Shown: piece after piece, positions 1 to 7,680 of the stretch
Position numbering within the stretch: position 1 is the stretch's first letter
How the letters are laid out: each line of letters starts with the position of its first letter
Assembly (NCBI GenBank): GCA_004017275.1
Contig: SAKE01000014.1
Coordinates: 108,563 to 172,562, forward strand
Direction: 5' to 3'
DNA length: 64,000 nucleotides
DNA from: Mesorhizobium sp.
GTDB lineage: Bacteria > Pseudomonadota > Alphaproteobacteria > Rhizobiales > Rhizobiaceae
Translations under genes and position numbers: made by a program
Notes under the pieces: model-generated
What the model was told of the DNA's origin: nothing
What the model saw: only the letters and a program-made list of their open reading frames with translations
The model's database searches: none

Positions 1-219
1 GGCTTTGAACGCATTGCCGAGTACGCGACGGCAGACTTGGGCTATATCATGGAGATCGAGCGGTTCCAATCCAAGGTCGGCGGTGCCGACACACTGGTGC
101 CGATTGCGCTTCGGACCACCACCATCTTCCGGCGGGAGGATGGTGTGTGGAGGATCGTTCTGCGTCACGCCGATCCGATAACGTCGGCGCGGCCAGCGGC
201 GTCCATAGTTGGGCAGTAA
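1..219 (+). CDS. C-terminal part of an NTF2/SnoaL-like (DUF4440-type) protein
   Basis: The reading frame is open from base 1 and ends at a TAA, so only the last 72 residues are present and the start lies outside the window. The tail pattern of a strand with FRREDGVWRIVLRHAD is typical of the last beta strands of the NTF2-like fold (SnoaL, ketosteroid isomerase, DUF4440), where an R-x-x-G-x-W-x-I-x-H motif closes the cone-shaped barrel. Function within this very broad family cannot be told from the fragment; members include small-molecule isomerases and proteins of unknown role. The 163 bases that follow hold no gene that I can support. Confidence 0.6.
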   Translation, partial: GFERIAEYATADLGYIMEIERFQSKVGGADTLVPIALRTTTIFRREDGVWRIVLRHADPITSARPAASIVGQ

Positions 220-382
220 AGATGCCCACCGGACCTTGAGACACTACCCACTGTTTTGTTCTCTTTACGTTCTCGCCCTCGCCTGATAGCCTGACCCGTC
301 GGTGGCGCCGAGCCGTCACCAACGCGTCGATGGTGGTGACGGCTGTCTTGTCTTTCCCTTGCGAATCCGGTCTCTCGCGCTG

Positions 383-1510
383 ATGGAATTCTCTCCCCAA
401 CAGGACGACGCGCTGAAGGCGGTCGCCCAATGGCTGAAGACCGGCAAGCCGCAGCTGTTCCGGCTGTTCGGCTATGCCGGCACCGGCAAGACGACGCTGG
501 CGCGTTATTTCGCCGAACATGTCGACGGCCAGGTGCAGTTTGCCGCCTTCACCGGCAAGGCCGCACAGGTGCTGCGCTCCAAGGGCGCGGTCAATGCGCG
601 TACCATTCATTCGCTGATTTACCGGCCGAAGGGCGAGGAATCGGTATCGGATGAGGTCACCGGCAAGACCTCGATGTCGCCGACTTTTTCGCTCAATCGG
701 CAAAGCCCGATCTCGCGGGCCAAGCTGGTCGTCATCGACGAATGCTCGATGGTCGACGAGCAGCTTGGCCGTGATCTGATGAGTTTCGGCACGCCGATCC
801 TGGTGCTCGGCGACCCCGGCCAGTTGCCGCCGATCTCGGGCGGCGGTTTTTTTACCGACCACGAGCCGGATTTTTTGCTGACCGAAATCCATCGGCAGGC
901 GCGCGACAACCCGATCCTGCGGCTGGCGCTCGATGTGCGCGAGGGCCGCGAATTCATGCGCGGCGACTATGGCACGGCGCAGGTGATCGGCAAGGAAGAC
1001 GTCACCCAGGACCTGGTGCTGAAGGCGGATCAGGTGCTGGTCGGCACCAACCGCACTCGTCGCCGCTACAATCAGCGGCTGCGCGAGCTCAAAGGCTTCA
1101 ATGCCGACTATCCGCAGGCCGGCGACAAGCTGGTCTGCCTGCGCAACGATCCAGCCAAGGGGCTGCTCAACGGCTCGTTGTGGAAGGTGATGACATCTTC
1201 GCGCGAGACGGTGAAGCCCGGCATCAATCTTCTGGTGTCGCCCGAAGAGGACGATCCGGATCGCGGCGTGGCCAAGATCAAGCTGCTCAAGGCGGCCTTC
1301 GAGGATCCGGATGCCGATATCCCCTGGCAGCAGAAGAAGCGCTTCGACGATTTCGACTATGGCTACGCGCTGACCGTGCACAAGGCACAGGGCTCGCAAT
1401 GGAACGATATCGTGCTGTTCGATGAAAGCTGGGCCTTCAAGGAAACCCGCCAGCGCTGGCTCTACACCGCCATCACGCGGGCGGCCGAGCGGCTGACGAT
1501 CGTCAGATAG
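383..1510 (+). CDS. RecD-like / Dda-like superfamily 1 ATP-dependent DNA helicase
   Basis: A 375-residue SF1B helicase of the small RecD2/Dda type. Walker A is GYAGTGKT at residues 30-37, Walker B VVIDE at 116-120, motif III GDPGQLPP at 143-150, and the C-terminal UvrD-like domain carries YALTVHKAQGSQW followed by LYTAITRA, the RecD motif V/VI pair. There is no RecB/RecC nearby, so it is a stand-alone helicase with an unknown DNA repair or recombination role. The frame is open upstream to 302, but homology begins at the ATG at 383; the upstream codons look untranslated. Its last eight bases overlap the end of the convergent STAS-domain gene. Confidence 0.88.
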   Translation: MEFSPQQDDALKAVAQWLKTGKPQLFRLFGYAGTGKTTLARYFAEHVDGQVQFAAFTGKAAQVLRSKGAVNARTIHSLIYRPKGEESVSDEVTGKTSMSPTFSLNRQSPISRAKLVVIDECSMVDEQLGRDLMSFGTPILVLGDPGQLPPISGGGFFTDHEPDFLLTEIHRQARDNPILRLALDVREGREFMRGDYGTAQVIGKEDVTQDLVLKADQVLVGTNRTRRRYNQRLRELKGFNADYPQAGDKLVCLRNDPAKGLLNGSLWKVMTSSRETVKPGINLLVSPEEDDPDRGVAKIKLLKAAFEDPDADIPWQQKKRFDDFDYGYALTVHKAQGSQWNDIVLFDESWAFKETRQRWLYTAITRAAERLTIVR

Positions 1511-1925
1511 CGACGCTGGATGCTGTTGCCCCGACTGGCTGCGCAGCAAGCCATTGCCAAGCCGCGGCTTCGTCTTCCGCCTTGAAATGTCTGAGTTCGA
1601 TGCGCTGTGAGGGCGGCAGGAAGCGTTGTGCGTCCGCTATCCAGTCCGGTTTGCCGATCGTCGCGCAACGGCCGACATGTTCCAGTGCATGGATGGCGCC
1701 CTGCTCGAGGGTCTCGTCCGCTACATTGGCCCAGTCGACGCCATCATGGTCGACAAGGCGCACCAGCACGTCGATGTGCGCGTGCAGGGCATAGGCTGCC
1801 TCCAGCAACCCGAAAAGGTTTTCGCCGTCGGCGGCGGCGACGTGCCCGACGACGTCGATGGCGAAAAGGTCGTCACGGCTGGTCTCGATACGGCGGATTG
1901 CCGGAACCTCATCGAGAAAATTCAT
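1503..1925 (-). CDS. STAS/SEC14 (SpoIIAA-like) domain protein
   Basis: A 140-residue single-domain protein resembling the SpoIIAA-like family (PF11964), small alpha/beta proteins with a STAS/CRAL-TRIO fold whose bacterial role is mostly unknown. The pattern of alternating strand and helix, with LFAIDVVGHV near the start and a central VLVRLVDHDGVDW, fits. The ATG at 1925 is chosen because GGGGAGGAAG lies 8 bases upstream; an in-frame ATG at 1952 has no such site. It runs tail to tail with the helicase gene and shares 8 bases with it. The family assignment is from pattern memory, not from a search. Confidence 0.7.
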   Translation of the reverse strand: MNFLDEVPAIRRIETSRDDLFAIDVVGHVAAADGENLFGLLEAAYALHAHIDVLVRLVDHDGVDWANVADETLEQGAIHALEHVGRCATIGKPDWIADAQRFLPPSQRIELRHFKAEDEAAAWQWLAAQPVGATASSVAI

Positions 1926-2058
1926 CGGCGCTTCCTCCCCGAGTTCGTTCATTAGGGTGGAACACCCGAAACCCCCAGTCTGTTCCCACCAAAGGCATTA
2001 CTGTTCCCGTCAAAGCCATTATAGGTGGGCGCGTCGAATGAATTCCGAGGCCATCAAC

Positions 2059-2799
2059 ATGCCCGCAAAGCTCTCCGTCAATCTCAATGCCATCGCCATG
2101 CTGCGCAACCGCCGCGACCTGCCGTGGCCTGATGTCATCGGTCTCGGCCGCATTGCGCTCGCAGCCGGGGCGCATGGGCTGACGGTGCATCCGCGCCCCG
2201 ACGAGCGGCATACAAGACGCTCCGATCTGCCCGCGATACGGTCGCTGATCGACGACGAGTTTCCGCGCGCGGAATTCAACATCGAGGGCTATCCGACCGA
2301 GGATTTCCTGCTGCTTGTGGAAAGGCATCAACCCGAACAGGTGACGCTGGTGCCGGACGATCCGACCCAGGCGACATCGGACCATGGCTGGAACTTCGCG
2401 ACCCAGGCCGCGTTCCTCACTCCGATCGTCAAGCGCCTGAAGAAGGGGGGCTTTCGCGTGTCGCTGTTTTCCGATTCGGACGCCGCCGGCATAAACGCAG
2501 CGCGCGACACCGGCGCCGACCGCATCGAGCTCTATACGGGTCCGTATGGCAGCTATCATTCCGATTCCGCAAAGGCGGCCAAGGAGCTGGAAAGGCTGGG
2601 AAAAACCGCCGACGCCGCCCTTGCCGCCGGGCTTCAGGTCAATGCTGGGCACGATCTGGTGGTCGGCAATCTGCCTGCGCTGATCAAGCGCATTCCGGCA
2701 TTGGCCGAAGTGTCGATCGGACATGGGTTGACAGCCGACGCGTTGGAGTATGGCATGGCCGGCACGGTGGGTCGGTTCCTCAAGGCCTGCGGGTGGTAG
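2059..2799 (+). CDS. pdxJ: Pyridoxine 5'-phosphate synthase PdxJ
   Basis: PdxJ condenses 1-deoxy-D-xylulose 5-phosphate with 3-amino-2-oxopropyl phosphate to pyridoxine 5'-phosphate, the last ring-forming step of DXP-dependent vitamin B6 synthesis in the cytoplasm. The 246-residue product has the usual length and the TIM-barrel landmarks: SVNLNAIAMLRN at the N-terminus, the phosphate/active-site HPRPDERH, NIEGYP, ELYTGPYGSYH, VNAGHDL and SIGHGL. The ATG at 2059 is preferred over in-frame starts at 2038 and further upstream because CCGAGG sits 8 bases before it and family members begin MPxKLSVN. It stands alone, 100 bases before kup. Confidence 0.95.
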   Translation: MPAKLSVNLNAIAMLRNRRDLPWPDVIGLGRIALAAGAHGLTVHPRPDERHTRRSDLPAIRSLIDDEFPRAEFNIEGYPTEDFLLLVERHQPEQVTLVPDDPTQATSDHGWNFATQAAFLTPIVKRLKKGGFRVSLFSDSDAAGINAARDTGADRIELYTGPYGSYHSDSAKAAKELERLGKTADAALAAGLQVNAGHDLVVGNLPALIKRIPALAEVSIGHGLTADALEYGMAGTVGRFLKACGW

Positions 2800-2902
2800 C
2801 GATGGCAGCCTCGCGTGGCAGGCATGGCAGCCATTACGCGGCGGCACTTGATATTGCATTGCAGCAAGCGTAGAGCACCGCGCGCTTATCGGAGTGTCGT
2901 CC

Positions 2903-4822
2903 ATGGCCCTTACCAATGCTGGTAGTGAGGCAGAACCCGTCGAACAATCGAGCCATTCGGAAGTCGAACAGCACAGCACCAAGGTTCTGATGCTGGGCGC
3001 GCTCGGTGTCGTCTATGGGGATATCGGGACCAGCCCGATCTACGCCTTTCGCGAAGCGCTGGTGGCATCGTCTGGGGGCAATGTCGCTCAGCGCGGCGAT
3101 ATTCTCGGCGTGCTGTCGTTGATCATCTGGTCGCTGACGATCATCGTCACCATCAAATACATCATGTTCGTGCTGCGCGCCGACAACCGCGGCGAGGGCG
3201 GCGTGCTGTCGCTGATGGCGCTGGCGCGCGGCAGTTTCCCCAAGCGCTCGGCGCTGATCCTGGGCATCGGCATCGTCGGCGCTTCGCTGTTCTTCGGCGA
3301 TGCCGTCATCACGCCGGCGATTTCGGTGCTGTCGGCGGTCGAGGGCATGAATGTCGTCACGCCGACCTTCCAGCCCTATGTCGTGCCGCTGACATTGGTC
3401 ATCCTTGCCATGGTGTTCGCTGTGCAGCGCTTTGGCACGGGCGGGGTGGGATTGGTGTTCGGCCCGGTGACCGCAGTCTGGTTCCTGGCCATCGGCCTGT
3501 CCGGCCTCAATCACATCATCGCCGACCCTGAGATCCTGTGGGCGGTGAGCCCGCATTACATCGTCGCCTTCCTGATCAATTCGCCCGACGTCGCTTTCGT
3601 CACCATCGGCGCCATCTTCCTCGCCGTCACCGGCGCCGAAGCGCTCTATGCCGACCTCGGCCATTTCGGTCGCAAGCCGATCGTGCTGGCCTGGCTGGCG
3701 ATCGTGTTTCCCTGCCTGCTGCTCAATTATGCCGGGCAGGGTGCCTTCGTGCTGGCCAAGAATGGCGTCGTCGGCCATCCGTTCTTCGAGATGAATGAGG
3801 GCTGGACGTTGATCCCGATGGTCGTGCTGGCGACCGCCGCCACCGTCATCGCCAGCCAGGCGGTGATATCAGGCGCCTTCTCGCTGACCAGGCAGGCGGT
3901 GCAGCTCAACATGCTGCCGCGCCTGGAAATCCTGCACACGTCGGAGAAACAGTCCGGCCAGATCTATATGCCGCGCGTCAACCTCCTGCTGGCGCTGGTG
4001 GTGATGATGCTGGTCGTCGGCTTCGGCGAGTCCAGCAGGCTGGCGTCGGCCTACGGTATTTCGGTGACCGGCAACATGCTGGTGACGACGGTGCTGCTCT
4101 ATGTCGTCATGACGCGCATCTGGAAATGGCAGCTATGGCTGGCAGTCTCGCTGACGGCGCTGTTTGCCTTTATCGACGTCGGCTTCTTTACCTCCAACAT
4201 CGTCAAGGTGTTCGAGGGCGGCTGGGCATCGCTGGCCGTGGCCTTCACCATCGTGCTGGCCATGTGGACCTGGGTGCGCGGCAGTCGCTACCTGTTCGAC
4301 AAGACCCGGCGCAACGAGATCCCTCTCGATTTCCTTGCCGGCAATTTGTTGAAGAAGAAGCCGCAACTGGTGTCCGGCACCGCCGTGTTCCTGACCAGCG
4401 ATCCGCTCAGCGCGCCGACCGCGCTGATGCACAGCCTGAAGCACTACAAGGTGCTGCATGAGCAGAACGTCATCCTTTCGGTGGTGACGGCGCCGCAGCC
4501 GGTGGTGCCAGACAGCGACCGGGTCAAGATGGAGACGGTCAACGAGCTGTTCATGCGGGTGACGCTGACCTTCGGCTACATGGAACAGCCCAACATCCCG
4601 CGCGCGCTGGCGATCTGCCGCAAGCAGGGCTGGAAGTTCGACATCATGACGACCTCGTTCTTCCTGTCGCGGCGTTCGCTCAAGGCCTCGCCCAATTCCG
4701 GCATGCCGGTGTGGCAGGACCGGTTGTTCATCGGCCTGGCGCGCACGGCGGCCGATGCGACGGAGTACTTTCAGATCCCGACCGGGCGCGTGGTGGAGAT
4801 CGGCACGCAAGTGGCGATCTAG
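2903..4822 (+). CDS. kup: KUP-family potassium transporter
   Basis: Low-affinity K+/H+ symporter of the inner membrane. The 639-residue product has about twelve hydrophobic segments in residues 25-450 and a soluble C-terminal domain, as usual for Kup. Family signatures are GVVYGDIGTSPIYAFREAL in the first helix, SLIIWSLTIIVTIKYI, and DNRGEGGVLSLMAL. The ATG at 2903 follows GGAG by 8 bases; the GTG at 2894 would overlap that site. The final residues EIGTQVAI are a typical Kup end. Rhizobia often carry two kup genes; only this one is in the window. It converges on the qorB-like gene across a perfect hairpin. Confidence 0.95.
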   Translation: MALTNAGSEAEPVEQSSHSEVEQHSTKVLMLGALGVVYGDIGTSPIYAFREALVASSGGNVAQRGDILGVLSLIIWSLTIIVTIKYIMFVLRADNRGEGGVLSLMALARGSFPKRSALILGIGIVGASLFFGDAVITPAISVLSAVEGMNVVTPTFQPYVVPLTLVILAMVFAVQRFGTGGVGLVFGPVTAVWFLAIGLSGLNHIIADPEILWAVSPHYIVAFLINSPDVAFVTIGAIFLAVTGAEALYADLGHFGRKPIVLAWLAIVFPCLLLNYAGQGAFVLAKNGVVGHPFFEMNEGWTLIPMVVLATAATVIASQAVISGAFSLTRQAVQLNMLPRLEILHTSEKQSGQIYMPRVNLLLALVVMMLVVGFGESSRLASAYGISVTGNMLVTTVLLYVVMTRIWKWQLWLAVSLTALFAFIDVGFFTSNIVKVFEGGWASLAVAFTIVLAMWTWVRGSRYLFDKTRRNEIPLDFLAGNLLKKKPQLVSGTAVFLTSDPLSAPTALMHSLKHYKVLHEQNVILSVVTAPQPVVPDSDRVKMETVNELFMRVTLTFGYMEQPNIPRALAICRKQGWKFDIMTTSFFLSRRSLKASPNSGMPVWQDRLFIGLARTAADATEYFQIPTGRVVEIGTQVAI

Positions 4823-4843
4823 GCATGCCTGGCGGATCGGCGA

Positions 4844-4871
4844 ATGGACTGTGCCTCACGGCACAGTCCAT
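4844..4871. terminator. Bidirectional terminator hairpin between kup and the qorB-like gene
   Basis: ATGGACTGTGCC and GGCACAGTCCAT form a perfect 12-bp stem around a TCAC loop. It lies in the 60-base gap between the convergent ends of kup and the qorB-like gene. There is no uridine run on either side, so it may slow or protect transcripts rather than act as a strict intrinsic terminator. Confidence 0.6.
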
Positions 4872-4882
4872 GTCATGCCACT

Positions 4883-5776
4883 TCAGCCCGCCAGGGCGGC
4901 CTTGTTTGCCTCGAGGAACTGCTTCAGCGTTTTTGACTTGCGGCCGGAAAGCGTCTCGACCGCGTCCGTCACCATGGCGATGCGGCCGGCGCGCGTGTTG
5001 GCGTCGAAGGACACGATGACCTCAGCGAAATCCTCGGGAACGCCTGATGCCTTCACGCCTTCGGTCAGGGCTTCATCCGAAACCTGCACGACATCGAGCG
5101 GCTTGCCGGTGACCTCGCTTACCAGGGCGGCGACCTCGGCCGTGGTGTAGGCGTGCGGACCGGTCAAGGTGTAGGTCTTGCTTTCGTTTGAAGCTCCAGC
5201 GAGACCGGCAGCGATCGCCGCTGCCATGTCATCGCGCGCACCAGGCGCAACGCGGCCGTCGCCGGCGGACGAGTACCAGCGTCCCGAGGCGATCGCGTGC
5301 GGCAATGCCAAGAACAGGTTCTCCTGGTACCAGCCGTTGCGGAAGATCGTGTAGGGGATGCCGCTCGCCTTGATCGCCTGCTCGGTGTTGTAGTGGTCAT
5401 CGGCAAACAGGACCGGCGATACCGGCTCCGGATTGGGCATCGAGGTGTAAAGCAGATGCGAAATGCCGGCATTTTTGGCTGCGGCGACGGCATTTTCGTG
5501 CTGCTTCAGGCGCCTGCCGCTTTTGAGATCGAGATCGCCTGTCGAAATGATCAGCACCTTGTCGGCGCCCTCGAATGCGGTTTCCAGCGAGGCCGCGTCA
5601 TTGAAGTCCGCGGCCCTGACAACGACGCCGCGCAGCGCCAGATCGGCCACGTTTTCCGGATTGCGTGTGGTGGCGATGATCTTTGCTGGCGGAACTTTGT
5701 GCGTGTCCAAGAGATAGTGGATGACGCCGCGGCCGAGCTGGCCGGAGGCGCCGGTGACGAGAAGGGTTTCGTTCAT
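4883..5776 (-). CDS. NAD(P)H-binding quinone oxidoreductase-like SDR (QorB/NmrA type)
   Basis: A 297-residue atypical short-chain dehydrogenase of the NmrA/QorB group. The N-terminal TLLVTGASGQLGRGVIHYL holds the GxxGxxG dinucleotide motif, and SGIPYTIFRNGWYQENLF is characteristic of the QorB branch, which reduces quinones with NADPH. The start at 5776 is supported by AGGACC upstream; five extra codons to 5791 are possible. It is transcribed divergently from an HxlR-type regulator, the same arrangement as qorB/qorR pairs, so quinone- or electrophile-responsive induction is likely by inference. The substrate is unknown. Confidence 0.85.
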   Translation of the reverse strand: MNETLLVTGASGQLGRGVIHYLLDTHKVPPAKIIATTRNPENVADLALRGVVVRAADFNDAASLETAFEGADKVLIISTGDLDLKSGRRLKQHENAVAAAKNAGISHLLYTSMPNPEPVSPVLFADDHYNTEQAIKASGIPYTIFRNGWYQENLFLALPHAIASGRWYSSAGDGRVAPGARDDMAAAIAAGLAGASNESKTYTLTGPHAYTTAEVAALVSEVTGKPLDVVQVSDEALTEGVKASGVPEDFAEVIVSFDANTRAGRIAMVTDAVETLSGRKSKTLKQFLEANKAALAG

Positions 5777-5812
5777 GGAAGGTCCTGACATTGCGCCGCT
5801 AGGGCGGTTCGA

Positions 5813-5839
5813 GTGGCAGTCTCAAAAAGAGACCAGCAC
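5813..5839. promoter_or_regulatory. Candidate operator between the qorB-like gene and the HxlR regulator
   Basis: GTGGCAGTCTC, a spacer of five A, then GAGACCAGCAC form an inverted repeat matching at 8 of 11 positions, with a perfect GTCTC/GAGAC core. It sits in the 135-base divergent promoter region. HxlR proteins bind such palindromes next to their divergent target, so this is the best candidate site for the neighbouring regulator. Confidence 0.45.
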
Positions 5840-5911
5840 TAAAATAGGAATTGACCTGGTGCCGTAAAGAAGGCAGTTTTTCGGGAGGTAGGCACACGCA
5901 GGGAACCAGCC

Positions 5912-6322
5912 ATGGACGGCAAGGTCATCAATCTGAAATCGAAGATGGAGATTTACAAGGCTATCTCAGGCGGCGGCAATATTGCCAATTGTCCGGTTCG
6001 TGATGTCATCCAGGGCGTCAGCGGCAAATGGAGATCGCTGCTGATGATGGCCTTGGCTGAAAAACCCTACCGCTTCGGCGAGCTTAGGCGCCTGGTGCCC
6101 GACATTTCGCAGCGCATGCTGACCCAGACGCTGTACGATCTTCAGCGCGACGGTTATGTGCATCGTGAGGTGTTCCCGACCAAACCACCGAGCGTCGAAT
6201 ACAGCCTGACCGATCTCGGGCGCTCGATGTTCGGCGCCTTTCATCAATTGATTCTGTGGGCCGAACTCAACCATGATGCGGTGCGCGCGGCGCGAGCCGA
6301 TTTTGATGCCACCCAAGCGTAA
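5912..6322 (+). CDS. HxlR-family winged-helix transcriptional regulator
   Basis: A 136-residue HxlR (MarR-like winged helix) protein. The core reads CPVRDVIQGVSGKWRSLLM, then FGELRRLVPDISQRMLTQTL for the recognition helix and the wing VEYSLTDLG. The cysteine at residue 27 (NCPV) is at the position used for thiol sensing by QorR and HypR-type members, so oxidative or electrophile sensing is plausible but inferred. It is divergent from the qorB-like reductase, its likely target, and probably autoregulated. Confidence 0.88.
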   Translation: MDGKVINLKSKMEIYKAISGGGNIANCPVRDVIQGVSGKWRSLLMMALAEKPYRFGELRRLVPDISQRMLTQTLYDLQRDGYVHREVFPTKPPSVEYSLTDLGRSMFGAFHQLILWAELNHDAVRAARADFDATQA

Positions 6323-6368
6323 GCCTCTGGACGGTGCCGCGGCTTGATTTCGCCCGGCGGCTGAAGGA

Positions 6369-7655
6369 TTGTCCCGGCCAGTTCGGCTTGGGGGCATCGG
6401 CATTTCCTACGATATCGCAATTGCAGGCGCCGGGCCTGCCGGGCTGGCCATGGCGCTCTATCTCAAGCGTGCCGGGCATCGGGTCACCGTGTTCGAGCGC
6501 TTCGACGAACCGAAGCCGGTCGGTTCCGGACTGATCTTGCAACCGACCGGGTTGACGGTGCTGGCCGATCTTGGCCTGCTCGACGACATACTGGCGCTGG
6601 GCAGCCGCATCGACCGCCTGCACGGCGCCGACGCCAGCACCGGCCGCACGGTGCTCGACGTCCGCTATGACGCCCAGCGCGGCCACCGCTTCGGCCTCGC
6701 CGTGCATCGGGCGGCCTTGTTCGGCGTGCTTTTTCGCGCCGCGCAGCGCGAGGCGATTACTATCGAGACCGGCGTCGAGATCGAGGCTCTGGAGACCGGC
6801 GAACGGGCGACGCTGATTTGTGGTACGGGACGAAGGGCAGGGCCGGTCGACCTCGTGATCGACGCCAGCGGTTCTCGCTCGAAACTGCGACAAGGCGCTG
6901 GCAATCCAGGCGAACCACGAGCACTTACCTATGGCGCGTTCTGGGCGTCGCTCGGCTGGCGCGCTGAAGGTTTCGACGAGCATGCGCTGCTGCAACGCTA
7001 CGACAAGGCCAGCGTGATGATCGGCGTGCTGCCGATCGGCCGGCCGGAGCCGGGCGCCGAAAAGATGGCGGCCTTCTTCTGGAGCTTGAAGCCGGCGGAC
7101 GCCGACTCCGTGCGCGCCCGAGGTGTGGACGGGTGGAAGGAGAGGGTGGTCCGGCTGTGGCCGCAGAGCGAGGCGTATGTCAGCCAGATCGACAGTTTCG
7201 ACCAGCTTTCGCTGGCCCGCTACGGCCATCACACGATGAAGCTTCCGGTTGGCCGGCGATTGGCCATCATTGGCGACGCGGCGCATTCTACCAGCCCGCA
7301 GCTCGGGCAAGGGGCGAACATGGCGTTGCTCGACGCGGCGGCGCTCAGCCATGCGTTGGCGCGGGCGTCAAACGTCGACGCAGCACTGGAAGCCTATGCA
7401 AAGGCGCGGCGCTGGCATGTACGGATCTTCCAGGCGCTGTCGCTGGCGTTCACGCCGTTCTACCAATCGGATTCCGTGGCGCTGCCCTTCATCCGCGACA
7501 GGCTGGTGGCGACGGTGGCAAAAATCCCACCGGCGCCGCAGTTCCTCGCCTCGATGGTGGCCGGCACGGTGATCGATCCGTTCAAGCGGATTGGGTTCGC
7601 CGAAGCGCGGTGGGATTTCGGACAAAATCCGGGTCATGATATGACCGCATCCTAG
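6369..7655 (+). CDS. FAD-dependent monooxygenase (PHBH/UbiH-type)
   Basis: A 428-residue group A flavoprotein monooxygenase. The N-terminal dinucleotide fold is AGAGPAGLAMALYL, followed by VFERF, and the second FAD motif GDAAHSTSPQLGQGANMAL lies near residue 305. Such enzymes hydroxylate aromatic or similar substrates with NAD(P)H and O2; the substrate here is unknown. No ATG precedes the first FAD motif. The TTG at 6369 is the only start in the frame, with AAGGA directly against it, so the true start is uncertain. The C-terminal stretch VIDPFKRIGFAEARW is echoed by two vestiges at 10.5 and 11.4 kb. Confidence 0.85.
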   Translation: MSRPVRLGGIGISYDIAIAGAGPAGLAMALYLKRAGHRVTVFERFDEPKPVGSGLILQPTGLTVLADLGLLDDILALGSRIDRLHGADASTGRTVLDVRYDAQRGHRFGLAVHRAALFGVLFRAAQREAITIETGVEIEALETGERATLICGTGRRAGPVDLVIDASGSRSKLRQGAGNPGEPRALTYGAFWASLGWRAEGFDEHALLQRYDKASVMIGVLPIGRPEPGAEKMAAFFWSLKPADADSVRARGVDGWKERVVRLWPQSEAYVSQIDSFDQLSLARYGHHTMKLPVGRRLAIIGDAAHSTSPQLGQGANMALLDAAALSHALARASNVDAALEAYAKARRWHVRIFQALSLAFTPFYQSDSVALPFIRDRLVATVAKIPPAPQFLASMVAGTVIDPFKRIGFAEARWDFGQNPGHDMTAS

Positions 7656-7680
7656 AGTTTTTCGCCTCAGACCGATCCGC